From Alentia gelatinosa (lineage: Eukaryota > Annelida > Polychaeta > Phyllodocida > Polynoidae), in NCBI GenBank assembly GCA_950022655.1, contig OX465579.1, positions 78,441,193 to 78,505,192 on the forward strand: a stretch of DNA of 64,000 nt, in the 5' to 3' direction. Made by a program: the position numbers and the translations under genes. Each line of letters opens with the position of its first letter. The first letter of the stretch is position 1. The notes beneath the pieces were generated by a model, which searched no databases, was not told where the DNA came from, and saw nothing but the letters and a program-made list of their open reading frames with translations. Shown piece by piece: positions 22,627 through 33,449 of the stretch.

Positions 22627-24681
22627 AAAAAGTGATAATCATCATTATTCCTACAGTTTAATGTTGGTTGTTGTGCTAGTCCGCGGCAGAAGAGCTCACT
22701 CAATTAGGAATCATGGATTTCATTTGTAGAATTAATATCTACGACCGAGCTATGATGGAATATAGATTCATGTCCCATACAAGGATGGAACACTAGCATC
22801 ATATATCTCCACTCCTCCTCACTCCACACTGCCATAACAATGAACCGACTTCTCTGACTTTGAACTAGTTTATGAAAATGGTTTATGCTACATCACAAAC
22901 CTCTCAATTGAGTGCCTAGGTATTGATTAATGCCTAAGACATGAGAAATATGTTTTGCAGTTAACTCCCCAGGTTCCAATAATGGTAGCATCAAGTTGAT
23001 TAGTATTTGATAACTTTCAAACAATAATACAACAACTTGACCAACATTATGCCCCATTTGCCCCATTTGCCCGTTTGCCTGTCAATACTTTGTCTGTCCT
23101 GTTTGTCTGTCATTCTTATTTCTTAAATGAGGTCTAATAACTCTTGTAATCACAACCTAATGACTAACACAGAGCATGGGTATGGACATAAAATTTATTG
23201 AGTACAAGTTGAGTACGAGATAAGTTTTAGTGGTCCAATATAAGATATGAGTCAGAGATAGAGATAGTTGACGAGCCATTGATGAGCCCTACGGAGTAGG
23301 AAGAATTGAAAAATGAGATTTAGAGTTTGTAAGGTGGGTGGGTGGTTCCTTCTCGTCGGCGGTCCAGGGTTGAAGTGAACGCAGGCGGGTTTGGGTGGCG
23401 TGGTCACGTGATCGGGACCACATGACCGGAACCACGTGAGAGTCCCTGACAACGAGGAATGAGTCCGTAACGACCACGCCCTGAACGCATTAGGGCCAAC
23501 TCTTCAGTTAGCCCCAATGTAAGATTTACTGTTTATATACTCCCGCATGTGATTGAAAGAATTAGAGGCTTCCGATAATCCAATTAGCTGAGGAAGGACT
23601 GAATACCTCTTCCATGTGACCCTCTCATAGTTCAACTTATTGTATAAAACTAAGCTACAATCTTTTTAATTGGGTCCAATATCACTTGTAAGTATTCAAA
23701 CTGCATAGAAAAGAAATGTAGGAATGAGGATTGATCTTCCCTATTTATCTTTTTACAAGCTTTGCTCTTCTTTATTAATCATCAATTTGGATGGATTTTA
23801 CAGGTGAATAATACAAAGATTTGGCTACATGTGTGTTATCCATTGGAGAACAATGTGTAAGCTAATTCAAAAGAATGTTTGTTATTACACTTATAGTTAT
23901 ATAAATATTAACATTTTGGTGGAAAGCCTCATGATTCCATTGCCTCTCTTTCCTATATTGTTAACTTCATGCGGTTGCTAGCTTTCTGTTTTCTGTCCTC
24001 TATTACATGCTCCAATCCTTAATATGTATTCTATACAGATGTTAAGTATATCTCAAACCTGCAAGGTTTGATATTTTCTCCTTATCTGGGGAATTATCAA
24101 ACATAACTCGAAAAGTAGACCAATCGTTTATCAATTTGATGCTACTTATCTAACTGTTTTTGTGAGTTTGCTTTTATTTTTGGTAGTTTTTACAACTTTT
24201 GTATTAGATAGGCCAGAATGGATTTCTTAATATTCCCTATTTCAAATGACCTGCCATTTCTGTCCTCTACTGTTCTATCATGTACTGTCACACATTTAGG
24301 TTAAGAAAATAGCCATTAGATGTCTCACAAATTACATTCTAGTTATGACTTTGATGATATTATAAAAACACTCTTGAGAATGCTGGCTGGTATCTTAAAT
24401 AACTGCTTATCTTTAAAGAGAATTCAGAAAAAGAGCGCAGTATTCTCAAAACTTTTAATTGTATGATACCTAAACTTAATAATATATACTGTCCATGTTA
24501 AAAGATACTAGCTTTTAGATATTTTTTAGAAGGTTTTAGACAATAGGAAGTCATCTCCATCATAATAACAATACAGTATAGGAAAAATATCAGTTCAAGG
24601 TGCAATACATTAAATTCTAATATTCATTGAATAAACAATGTTTTTGTGTCTCTATTCCCAAGTAAACCTTTTCACCTTCAG

Positions 24682-24807
24682 GTATATCTAACAATGCGGA
24701 GACGAGCGAACATTATCAACATTATCATGGTCGTGCTGTTCTGGATGAACTTGTAGCATGGCATGAAATTCTAAATCCAACTCAGGTTTTCTTAGCATCT
24801 TTAGGTT
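24682..24807 (+). CDS. LamG-type domain exon 4, copy B
   Basis: 126 nt from CTTCAG to gtaagt. Joined in phase to exon 3 it reads GISNNAETSEHYQHYHGRAV, LDELVAWHEILNPTQVFLAS. LDEL-x-x-W-x-x-x-L-x-P-x-x-V is the closing strand seen in LamG_3/pentraxin-like domains. The donor leaves an open codon, so the protein continued beyond this domain; later exons are not visible before the duplication ends at ~25.7 kb. Confidence 0.65.
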
Positions 24808-25712
24808 GTAAGTATACACAGAGAAATGTAATTTGTAGGTACCAAGTGTTCATTGGACCATACTTACCAGGCATAAAATACTATTAATTATAAATAACTA
24901 TAAAATACTAATAAAAATACCTAATATGATATATCTATCTGAAATGGCTATGGTATTATAATATAGCTATTTTGCATACAGGTCTTGTATTAAACTATAC
25001 ATTTTGCGTCTTTGATCCAATCCTGTCTGAGACACTAAGTTTATAAAAGTAAAAGAGAACTTCCATATTTCAGTTAGCATTCCAATGCTTCAACAATGCT
25101 ATTATACTAGACGTGTTAGTATTAAGATGATTTAAATTACAACAATGTTTATCAAATATACATGTACAGATAAATGCAGTTAGATGCAGTTAAATGCCAT
25201 TAGAATAGCAGGTAATCTAACCTGTCTTGGGATGTCTTAGAGCATGATGATAAAATTATAGCAAATATCCATCCTCTACAAGTTGATTTAAATACTTCTT
25301 AAAACTGCTAGGATCACATGTACTTTATCCTAATTGCTAAACTCTGCAAGTGAATGATAAGTTCTTGTATTAGCTACCAATGATCAAATACAGCATGATG
25401 TGATAGTTATGGAAGATTCCTAGAGCCAGAAGTATAAATGAATGCTCAGTGAATATCTAAATAAGACATTTCCATCTCCTAAACAGGATGTTTTTTCTCC
25501 CATATAGGATATATTGATATTGGGAATTTGGAGTAATGGACAGTCCCAATTTCTGTGATTCGAGTAATACATATGTACAAATTAGGACTTTTCTACATTT
25601 AATTGTCCTAAATGGGAGATTAAAAATGAGTTTGAATAGAATTCTCTTAAAACGAAACATAATAATATAAAGAGGGCCATGCATATCGTAGTGTAGAATT
25701 CAATCCATTATC

Positions 25713-26294
25713 TCGAAAATACAGGTTGCATTTAGTTCTAAAACATCTTAACCAAGTGATGAAACAAGAAATATCATAACTCTCCAATCAATAAATTCTC
25801 GTTGAGGCAAACTTGTGAGTTCTATTGGATTTGAGTCAACTGTCCAATGAAGCGCAGCAATCCTTAACACGCCAACTATCGTCTTTTAAATTAACACTTT
25901 CCCAGGTCCCAGTTGACATGGACTGTGGATTTTACATGTGAAACATCTTTTACCTTCCTCCTTTCAGTTTAGGGATAGCAAATTGCCAAAATCAGGTTAC
26001 TTGTTTTTTTTTTAAGTTTTTTTTTTAGTGGTTTTATTAGGGTCAAACTTTTTTTTTACAAGTCAAGCCAGGTTCGGCTACGGCCGATCTGCCACCTGGT
26101 CCCTCCAGTGTGGGATATCAGTTACATTTCAAGATAAACCAGCGAACACAGTAGCATGTATAGACAGGTATTTGTACCACAACACAAGTTGGTGATGAAT
26201 TAATGAGATGGAATGATTTGCTGATATCCATATCGCTCAAACACCCACTGGTTAGTACCTAACTAGACTGGCTAGGTAGTCCATTTTGATGTGA
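25713..26294. other. No gene seen; poly-T tract and short repeat
   Basis: Contains poly-T/A runs (about 26005-26065) next to GGTTCGGCTACGGCCGATC, possibly the tail of a minus-strand retroposon. No coding signal recognised. Confidence 0.4.
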
Positions 26295-26605
26295 GCTTTG
26301 GGATATGATCAGATACATAGCAAGTACAGTACAGTAATGTGAGCCAGTAAATTTAAACAAAATCCAGAACTGGCAGAAGCACTTCTGAACACACACCCAC
26401 AACCGCTAGTGGAAGCTACACACGACCGTTTCTGGGGGGGGGGGGCTTAGATAAATCAGATAAATCGTATGAATCGGGATATTTTCCAGGTGAGAACACA
26501 CTAGGGAAGATCCTAACCAACCTGAGAATGGAAATAAGAAGGGAAAGAATTGCGAATGATTTAAGAGCTGAAAAGCTAAATTCAACAAATCAACCAAACA
26601 AATAG
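26295..26605 (+). pseudogene. NADAR (YbiA-like) domain, C-terminal half, broken
   Basis: In frame from 26295: IHSKYSTVM, a TGA stop (26340-26342), then ASKFKQNPELAEALLNTHPQ, PLVEATHDRFWGGG. After a shift in the 12-G run at 26434-26445 the frame continues LDKSDKSYESGYFPGENTLG, KILTNLRMEIRRER to a stop at 26603-26605. KFxQNxxLxxxLLxT, LVEA..D..WG.G and GxNxLGxxLxxxR are the hallmark C-terminal motifs of NADAR N-glycosidases, which cleave ADP-ribose-type N-glycosides; some remove ADP-ribose from guanine in nucleic acid. The N-terminal half is not visible. It lies 250 bp before the SGNH ORF of a LINE on the same strand. Whether it belongs to the LINE or is a neighbouring remnant is unresolved. 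Confidence 0.75.
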
Positions 26606-26855
26606 AAAACTAGATCTTAGATGAATTTGTCAGAAATCTGTGAGAACTTATGGTCATAGTAAAAAAGTTAAATAATTTTTTCAACTTTATGAACTGATAA
26701 TAATGTACTAAAGGGTGTATGGTTTAAATGGTAACTGTTTTTGTATATCACAAGTTACAAGTATAAAAGATACTTCAAATATTACAATCACACTATTGTA
26801 AGACTGGACTAATGATTTCTCTTTCTTTATGTATCAATAAATAGCTAGCAGGAAA

Positions 26856-27515
26856 ATGTACCCAGACTACCTAATTGTTGGGGATTCTCGAACAAGAGGC
26901 ATCGACGAGATGTTCTACAATTCCAGAGGTAGTGATACCACCACACTATGGGTAGTAGGTGCAACTATCGACAGACTACAGGCGACTACGCTTAGGGAAC
27001 TGAGAAGTGCGATAACGTATGGACATTACTACAAGGCGGTTTACATTGTTGGAGGGATCAACAACGTAACTACGAAAACCTACATCCCGACAACTATTAA
27101 ACTCAGGACTGGTAGAATAGGAAAAATCGTATCGGATGCTGCGGATGCTTTCAAAGAACTGATACTCTCGATCAAGGCCATGGACCCTTGTGTCACCGTA
27201 GTGATTAGTTCCATTTATTCAGTCAACTTGAACAATGCAAATGGACTATTTACGGGCAGACATAATGATCAGCCTAAAGCGGAAATGATAATCAGGGAGC
27301 TAAATGAAGAAATTTCTGATTTGAACAAAGGAAATGGAGTATTGACGCCTTTCATAACCCGAATTATTCATAGGAATGTAGTAGGTGAGGGTACCGTCTA
27401 CAACTATGCCAAGCTACGTGATGGGATACACCCATATTACCTGGTTCAATGGGAAATCGCCCGGGTATTGTCTAGCTACATAGATAAAAATGTAGAAGCA
27501 GGGAATCACCTCTAA
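26856..27515 (+). CDS. LINE ORF1: SGNH/GDSL-like hydrolase
   Basis: 219 codons, intact. Block I is YLIVGDSRTRGI with nucleophile Ser11; block II is WVVGATIDRL (Gly35); block III is VYIVGGINNV (Asn69/Asn70); block V is LRDGIHPYYL with Asp189 and His192. All four catalytic-type positions of the SGNH family are therefore present, suggesting an active esterase-like fold. In CR1/L2-type elements such ORF1 proteins combine an esterase with an RNA-binding or coiled-coil part; here no zinc knuckle, RRM or PHD finger is seen. The ATG follows a short AT-rich leader and is the first in-frame Met. It precedes ORF2 by 438 nt, unusually far. Confidence 0.8.
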   Translation: MYPDYLIVGDSRTRGIDEMFYNSRGSDTTTLWVVGATIDRLQATTLRELRSAITYGHYYKAVYIVGGINNVTTKTYIPTTIKLRTGRIGKIVSDAADAFKELILSIKAMDPCVTVVISSIYSVNLNNANGLFTGRHNDQPKAEMIIRELNEEISDLNKGNGVLTPFITRIIHRNVVGEGTVYNYAKLRDGIHPYYLVQWEIARVLSSYIDKNVEAGNHL

Positions 27516-27953
27516 TGACAATGGAGAGTTGAAAGTGTGCAATCCATGATATTTGTGAAATATTCATGTAAATGAGATTGGTTCTTGTATAGGAAACAGT
27601 TATAAACAAAGGATAGTAATATCTAATGTAAGGTAACCAGTCTGCCTCGATGTAGTATGCCATTGTTTGAGTGTTGTCTCTTTACATATTAAATATTTAG
27701 GGGATTAGTCCTTAGAATATCATAGTTGTTAAGCATAGCACATGCACTAGCAACTATGTTATCAAAGCTCAATATGAGACTATTGATAGCCCTGGTATCG
27801 ACTAATATTATAGTTTGTACCTGTGTCGACACTGTCTTTCACTCATTTTTTTGTCCATAGTGTATATGTCGATGTCTTGTCTAATGTAATAGAAAAATGG
27901 AGAATTATTTGTGATATTGGAAGATATATATATATATATATTTATAATACGAG

Positions 27954-28886
27954 ATGGAAGTTACCTGTAAAGGTTATGTTGATCCAAGCTATTTGAGCAA
28001 CTCAAAGGGTATTAAATTTTGCACGATTAATGTACATAGTTTATACAAAAGATTAACTGAATTGGAATTAATACTTAAAGATGTGGACTTTACTACAGTA
28101 ACAGAAACGTGGCTTAAAGATAGATATACAGAGGAAATGATTTACTTATCTGATAAATTTATTATAAGAAATGATAGGAAAATAAATAAAATAGGAGGTG
28201 GGGTGGCAATTTTTATTCAGAATCAGTATAAACAATTTACGAAAAAAATAGACCAATTATGTCTATCGGATGAGAAAATTGAATGTCTTGTGTGTACAGT
28301 AGTGAAGCCGAACTTGAAAAAGTTATTATTAATATCAGTATATAGACCACCGAATAATGATGTAATGTATTGCTATGATTATATCAAAGAAATAATAGGG
28401 AAACCTGAATATAATAACTATGAGTACTGGGTGATGGGAGATTTTAATGTAAATAGTAAAACAACAGCTTGTCCAAAATATAAAGTAATGAAAAATTTCC
28501 TTTTTGAAACAGGGCTACAAATGGCGAAAACGTTTGAAACATATATTAAAAAGGGATGTAAGAGTACAATAGACCATTTTTATAGTAATACTAAACATAT
28601 GAAAGAATCGGGTAATGTTAACTACTACTTATCAGATCATGTTATTATATTTTGTACTAGAAAAAAGGAGAGAGAATCAAATCCAAAAATTGAGATAAAA
28701 TTTAGAAAAAGTACTGGAATGAATGATAATTTTGAAAAAAACGTGGTGACAAAGATATTACAATCAAATGAAGTGAAGAATTCAACGGAATCTTGTCAAG
28801 AATTTATAAATATTCTGACTAAGGAAATAGATAATAACATGCCGATTAAAACAAAATACATTATGACAAATGGGGTATTGTTCTAA
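27954..28886 (+). pseudogene. LINE ORF2, part 1: APE-type endonuclease
   Basis: 310 codons. The apurinic endonuclease-like signature is complete: INVHSL (Asn26), TETWL (Glu51), GGGVAIFI, SVYRPPNN (Tyr130), MGDFNVNSK (Asp163, Asn165), STIDHFYSN (Asp207) and YLSDHVII (Asp228, His229). This domain nicks target DNA to prime reverse transcription. A one-base slip within the A-rich stretch around 28850 ends the frame at 28886, while the next frame continues DKWGIVLTQEIENKI towards the reverse transcriptase. ORF2 is therefore frameshifted rather than naturally split. ATG lies just after an (AT)n run. Confidence 0.85.
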
Positions 28887-28945
28887 CACAGGAGATAGAA
28901 AACAAAATTAGAAAAAGAAAAAAATATCTAGAAATTATCCATAAG

Positions 28946-30214
28946 ATGGATGAGACAAACCCAAACTTTGGACACATGTTAAAGAATGTAAGAAGATTAA
29001 GGGATGAGATACGAAAAGACCTTAGAAATATTAAAGCTAAAGAAATATCTAATAACTTGGCAGAAAATGCGAAAAACCCAAGGAAATTCTGGCGAAAACT
29101 CAATGAAATTTGGAAACCTAATAATTTAAAATCCGTAGAATATCCTCTGGAAAATGAAGACGAAATTATAAATATCTGTAAAGATATAAATATCTTTTAT
29201 TCAAATGCTGGAAAGCCTAATGAAGACCCACTACAGGATACAGATGATATACTAGGTACAGCGATGGAAGAAAGGTTAGTGGTACCGGAAGGTAAGGATA
29301 CCAATGAACTACTTATAGATACTATTAATGAGGAGAATTTGACTAGAATAATCAGAAATTTCGAAAATGGGAAAAGTAGTGGAATTGACTTAATAAAATC
29401 AGGGTATATGAAAAGGATTTTGATGAAAGGTATGAACGAATTCATCAAATTTATTAGAGAAATAATGAAGATGAATTATTTCCCAGACTGTTTGAAAAAT
29501 GCCACAATAACACCACTACCTAAAGAAGGGGATCTTAAAGTTTTTGGAAATTGGCGCCCTATTTCTGTCCTCCCTCTGATATCAAAAATATTTGAAAAAA
29601 TCTTACATAATAATTTACTAGGATTCTGTCAAGAAAAGAACATTTTATCGAAAGATCAATATGGATTTATACCGGGGAGATCTACTGCTCAAGCTATTTT
29701 CAAATTGACACAGGATATCTTAACTAACTTAGATAATAGAAAAATAGTGGCAACTACATATATAGATTTAAAGAAAGCTTTTGATAGTGTGAATCACGAA
29801 TTATTAATTAGTAAACTGCAAATGCTTAAATTACCCCATGGAATTCTTGAAATATTAAAGGATTATCTATATAATAGAAAACATAGAACCAAACTAAACG
29901 GATGTATATCCGACTGGGCAAATATTGATACGGGGGTCCCTCAAGGGTCCATATTGGGACCGTTATTATTCATAATATTTATTAATGATCTACCAAATGT
30001 AATTAAGTATAGCACAATAATAATGTATGCAGATGATATCGCATTAATAACTTCTGGAATTAGCAAACAAGAAATTATAATTAACCTTGAGTTAGATTTA
30101 CTTGCGCTACAAAACTGGATAAACAAACACCGACTTAGAATTAATTATTCGAAAACAAAAACAATGTGGCATTATAATCAAAAGTGTAAACAGTCTGAGG
30201 ATATTGAAATCTGA
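28946..30214 (+). pseudogene. LINE ORF2, part 2: reverse transcriptase
   Basis: All RT blocks are in order: KSSGIDLIKSGYMK, ATITPLPKEGDLKVFGNWRP, QYGFIPGRSTAQAIFKLTQD, TTYIDLKKAFDSVNHELL (catalytic Asp274), TGVPQGSILGPLLFIIFIND and MYADDIALI with the YADD Asp pair at 363-364. The residue pattern is of the CR1/L2 type. The real frame opens upstream at about 28850; the Met used here is internal. A single TGA at 30212-30214 interrupts it, and the same frame resumes immediately with CGVEKLEIVNKYKYLGVILD. Apart from this stop and the upstream slip, the polymerase looks undamaged, so the insertion is fairly young. Confidence 0.88.
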
Positions 30215-30256
30215 TGTGGAGTTGAAAAACTTGAAATTGTAAATAAATATAAATAC

Positions 30257-30856
30257 TTGGGAGTTATATTGGACAGTAAATTGAATTTAAAAGAACATTT
30301 TGGTAAAATGGTAAAAGAATACTCCTTGAAACAGTTTAAATTTAGAAAATTGAGTCCCCTACTGAATGAATATACGAAGATTAAATTAGTTAAACAAATG
30401 TTATTACCAATAGTTGGATACAGTGATATAATTTTTAATCTTATGAATAAATCGAACTTGAGTAGATTGCAAATCATGGTAAATAACAGCTTGCGAATTG
30501 CTATAAATAAACGCTCACGACATGACATCTCTACAATAGAATTATTAAATTATTGTAAAATAAGAAGATTAGATACTAGGAGAAAATACCATTTACTGTC
30601 CATAATGCATTGGTGGAGTAGTTATCCCGAAAATTGTGAACAAAATCCGGTTAAAGAAACAAGAAGGACTGAAAAGATCTGCATTAAACAAAAGAAACCT
30701 AATACTGAAAAGTATAAGAAATTGGCATTACTTATTGGAATAAAATTATGGAACTTAATTCCAAAAGATCTACAAACAATCCGAAAAAGAGATAACTTTA
30801 AGAATCAGGTGAAGGAGTATATCAATAATAACAATGAAATGTTTATAGATTTATAA
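30257..30856 (+). pseudogene. LINE ORF2, part 3: RT thumb and C-terminal region
   Basis: In the same frame as the RT, beyond the TGA at 30212. It contains YKYLGVILDSKLNLKEHF (starting just upstream), KLVKQMLLPIVGYSDIIF and ARKYHL-type basic segments, and ends LLIGIKLWNLIPKDLQTI, the conserved tail W-N-x-I/L-P of CR1-like ORF2. Natural stop TAA at 30854-30856. The 3' UTR of about 135 nt ends in poly-A. Confidence 0.8.
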
Positions 30857-31169
30857 TATATGATATGTGTTTGTGGAGTCTGATGTACTGTCCATTGTCT
30901 TGTCCTGCACGGAGTAAATGTGGAAGATCACCAATTATTTGGTGAACATTTATGTCCTTTTTCACTTTTTGAAATAAACACGTCTTGATCAAAAAAAAAA
31001 AAAATTATGAGATCAATATTTCTTAATTTTTTAGTATTAAAGTGGTTCTCAGAATAAGTCTTTATATATAAATTCATTCGGCATGTACATGTTTTCTGTT
31101 AACATGTCCCTGTTTACTAACCTGTTTGTCCATGTCGTTTGTCCAACCTTGTGTGATACACTACAGTAA

Positions 31170-31456
31170 CACCCCTCTCATAAGACCTCACACTCTCTAA
31201 GTCGTATTCTGTACTCTCACTACGCTCTATCGAGAAGAATTCTTAGCTAAAGAAGTACATCAATGCAACCCAAAGATTCCTATAATCTCAATTATGTCAC
31301 CTAGCGGGAATACAGTGCGCCAGTGGATTCTCAAGCCTCTAAGCCCAGTTCGTTAAGAATTCTTCTCCCATCGAGTGCAGTGAGAGTAGCATAGAGTGCA
31401 GTGAGAACCTTGTACAGAATACGACATAGAGAGTTTGAGATCTTATGAGAGGGGTG
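31170..31456. mobile_element. 287-bp palindromic MITE with long inverted repeats
   Basis: Ends CACCCCTCTCATAAG / CTTATGAGAGGGGTG. Inverted similarity continues for about 80-100 bp per arm (TCGTATTCTGTAC / GTACAGAATACGA; GAAGAATTCTTAG / TAAGAATTCTTC). The loop is about 100 bp. A target duplication is not clear (AGTAA / CAGTAG). Confidence 0.7.
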
Positions 31457-31643
31457 GCAGTAGAGAGTTGTGTCTATTTTGAAAGTATGTCTCAAAACTT
31501 TCATAAGTGAATAAGAGTCCTACATATAAGATAATTATCAGCTAATAAGTAAGAATCGATCATGACCAAGTTTTTGCCTTTGGATGTGTTTATATGAATT
31601 GGATTCACATTGATAAGTTAGAAGCTCCCAACACAAAGAAAGG

Positions 31644-31650
31644 TATAAAA
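31644..31650 (+). promoter_or_regulatory. TATA box of a possible gene
   Basis: TATAAAA preceded by GG, 64 bases before the ATG of the small exon at 31714. Transcription would begin near 31675 if the usual ~30-bp spacing holds. Confidence 0.4.
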
Positions 31651-31713
31651 CCCACACTCATCCCTGGTCTCTGAACTCCTGCTTTGTTGAAAAAGTAATA
31701 GAAATAAGTGAAA

Positions 31714-31776
31714 ATGAACACTGCTACTGACATCAGAGGGACAGTGTCAACTGCCACTACCACATACAAGGACCAG
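31714..31776 (+). CDS. Possible first coding exon of an unrecognised gene
   Basis: ATG (context GAAAATGAAC) opens 21 codons, MNTATDIRGTVSTATTTYKD plus Q, ending in CAG|gtaagt, a near-perfect donor, in phase 0. A TATA box lies upstream at a sensible distance. The peptide is Thr-rich with no recognisable domain. Downstream exons are not certain; the exon at 35197-35444 is a candidate for the 3' end, but its phase requires another exon between. I cannot name the product. Confidence 0.4.
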
Positions 31777-31984
31777 GTAAGTATTTATATAGAATGTCCT
31801 GACCATGCTATACAAGCCACAGAACGGGATGATAATTTACGGTTCATACGGTTCATACTGAACTCGGCGTTAACGCCTCATTCTTTATCCTTCTCTAATA
31901 TAAAATCCCATAGGCTTAACATTGAGTTTCCGTATGCCATGCTGACTGGCATACAGAATTGTTATCACATAATATCCCAAAATC

Positions 31985-32160
31985 GAGGAGACGGGGTAGG
32001 ATAAAATCAAAACCTGATGAGTTTTAATCTTGGCCACCGCATTCCACTCCTGGAGTTTTGGCTCCAGACTTCACTCGCCTTCGCCTCATGAAATCACTAT
32101 GCCAAACTCCAGTTGTGGCATATGGTGGCCAAGATTAAAACTCATCCAGTTTTACGATAG
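31985..32160. repeat. Foldback element, GTAGGATAAA family, copy 1
   Basis: GATGAGTTTTAATCTTGGCC at 32018 is mirrored by GGCCAAGATTAAAACTCATC at 32130, forming a ~25-bp stem with partly paired interior. The outer part GGGGTAGGATAAAATCAAAA is shared with copy 2 at 34313-34480, which is in the opposite orientation. The left extension (31850-31985) also matches copy 2. Confidence 0.65.
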
Positions 32161-33360
32161 TATGTACCGTAATTTATTATCAAGTTTTGTTGCTTGTACA
32201 GGCATGGTAGGCCGTTCTATATCTACTACATAACCGAAATTGATAAAAGAAATTAATTGATTTGGCCTAACAACTGATATTTTTGTCAACATGTACCAGA
32301 TGATGTTCCGTATTTTGCCATACGGAACATTGTTCAGTATGGCATGCCATGCTCCGAAATGCCCAGTTTGCTTGTAGTCAGAAAGGATTCCTATATGGTT
32401 GAATAAACCTACAATCATTTGGCTTATGGAAAATGTCCCTCCTGTCTATAAAGCGATACTCAGCCACTTATCATAAACCCCAACCTCCAGTGTTATCACA
32501 AAATTGTTGATTATTGCAATATTGATACAGAATTAGGAGTATACATAATTGCGAATTTACAAAAGCTACGACACCCCTATAGGTGTCCTAGACTTAGGAG
32601 TGTTTTAGACGACTTAGGACAAGTTGGAGGACAAAGGAGAGTTGAATGATGAATTTATACAACAATATTTTGAAGCCTTGAGATGATAGTGTCTTTGAAC
32701 GATCCTTGCTCTAGAAAAAAATTATTTATACACCGACATTGGCCTGAGGACAATTTCTACGACATATCCTTAATTATTAAACGGCTAGCAGGATATATGG
32801 CCAGAAATGATCTTCGGACCATCCTTGGGGAAATATTGTTGCATAAACGTTTAAATCCGACAGCCAGGACGAGTGAAGGACAGGATCAAAATTGGTTGGA
32901 AAAAAGTTGTTTCATCAAAAAATCCAGAAATTGGGACTTCTCCTCCAAATTGTCCCTATTCATCCAAACTTGTCCTCTGAAAAGGACAGCTGAAGGACAG
33001 TCTTAGATGTAGCTAGATCTCAAAATATAGTTTAATAAGGTGTTATTTTGACTGTAATCAGCAGTATATCCCCAAAATAAATGGTCTTAATCTAATGCCA
33101 AACGCCAAGCCCCATTTTAAGGATAGAAAAAAAACCTTTAAAGGATCTTGATGAGCATAGATTTCTGCAACAATCTAAACTGGATCCCATATAATAATCT
33201 ATGATCGTATATAAAGACCCCTTTCTGTACCTCGCACAAGGGCTATCGTTTAATAATATTTAAGTGTGTTCGCTAAGACAGTATCAGCCATCCATAAGGT
33301 CATCCATAAGTTTTGAATAAAGTTGACCTTCATCGTCCCTGGGTCTCCTTGGCGTACAGA
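32161..33360. other. No gene recognised
   Basis: Contains a short hairpin GTTCCGTAT/ATACGGAAC near 32310-32335 and a GGACAAG/AGGACAG-rich stretch at 32580-33005 with a 107-codon frame (32683-33006) whose product I do not recognise. Confidence 0.35.
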
Positions 33361-33449
33361 AAAGGGTCTACATGTACAATTATAGATTATCAAACGGGCC
33401 CTATAGGATATGTGTGTGGTCCATAACCATCAAAAATGTCCATAACTAT

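Larger units (their letters stand above)
15485..25712 (+). repeat. Segmental duplication, copy B
   Basis: Paralogous to 1110-12040 in the same orientation. Unique insertions here are the LINE plus solo LTR (about 17085-19275), the 22289-22626 repeat and a ~1-kb block at 22660-23640 that contains an E-box-like cluster (CACGTGATC, CACATGACC, CACGTGAG near 23405-23440) but no gene I recognise. It ends near the GAATTCAATCCATTATC shared with copy A at 12027-12042. Confidence 0.85.
26295..31004 (+). mobile_element. CR1/L2-like non-LTR retrotransposon with SGNH-hydrolase ORF1 (and possibly a NADAR ORF)
   Basis: Order on the + strand: NADAR remnant (26295-26605), SGNH-type ORF1 (26856-27515), a 438-nt spacer, endonuclease (27954-28886), reverse transcriptase (28946-30214) and RT C-terminus (30257-30856), then a 3' UTR with AATAAA and a 14-A tail at 30991-31004. 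The left boundary is uncertain: the element certainly includes ORF1 onwards by architecture, while membership of the NADAR part is inference. No clear target-site duplication was found. Esterase/SGNH domains in ORF1 are known in CR1/L2-clade elements. Confidence 0.7.
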
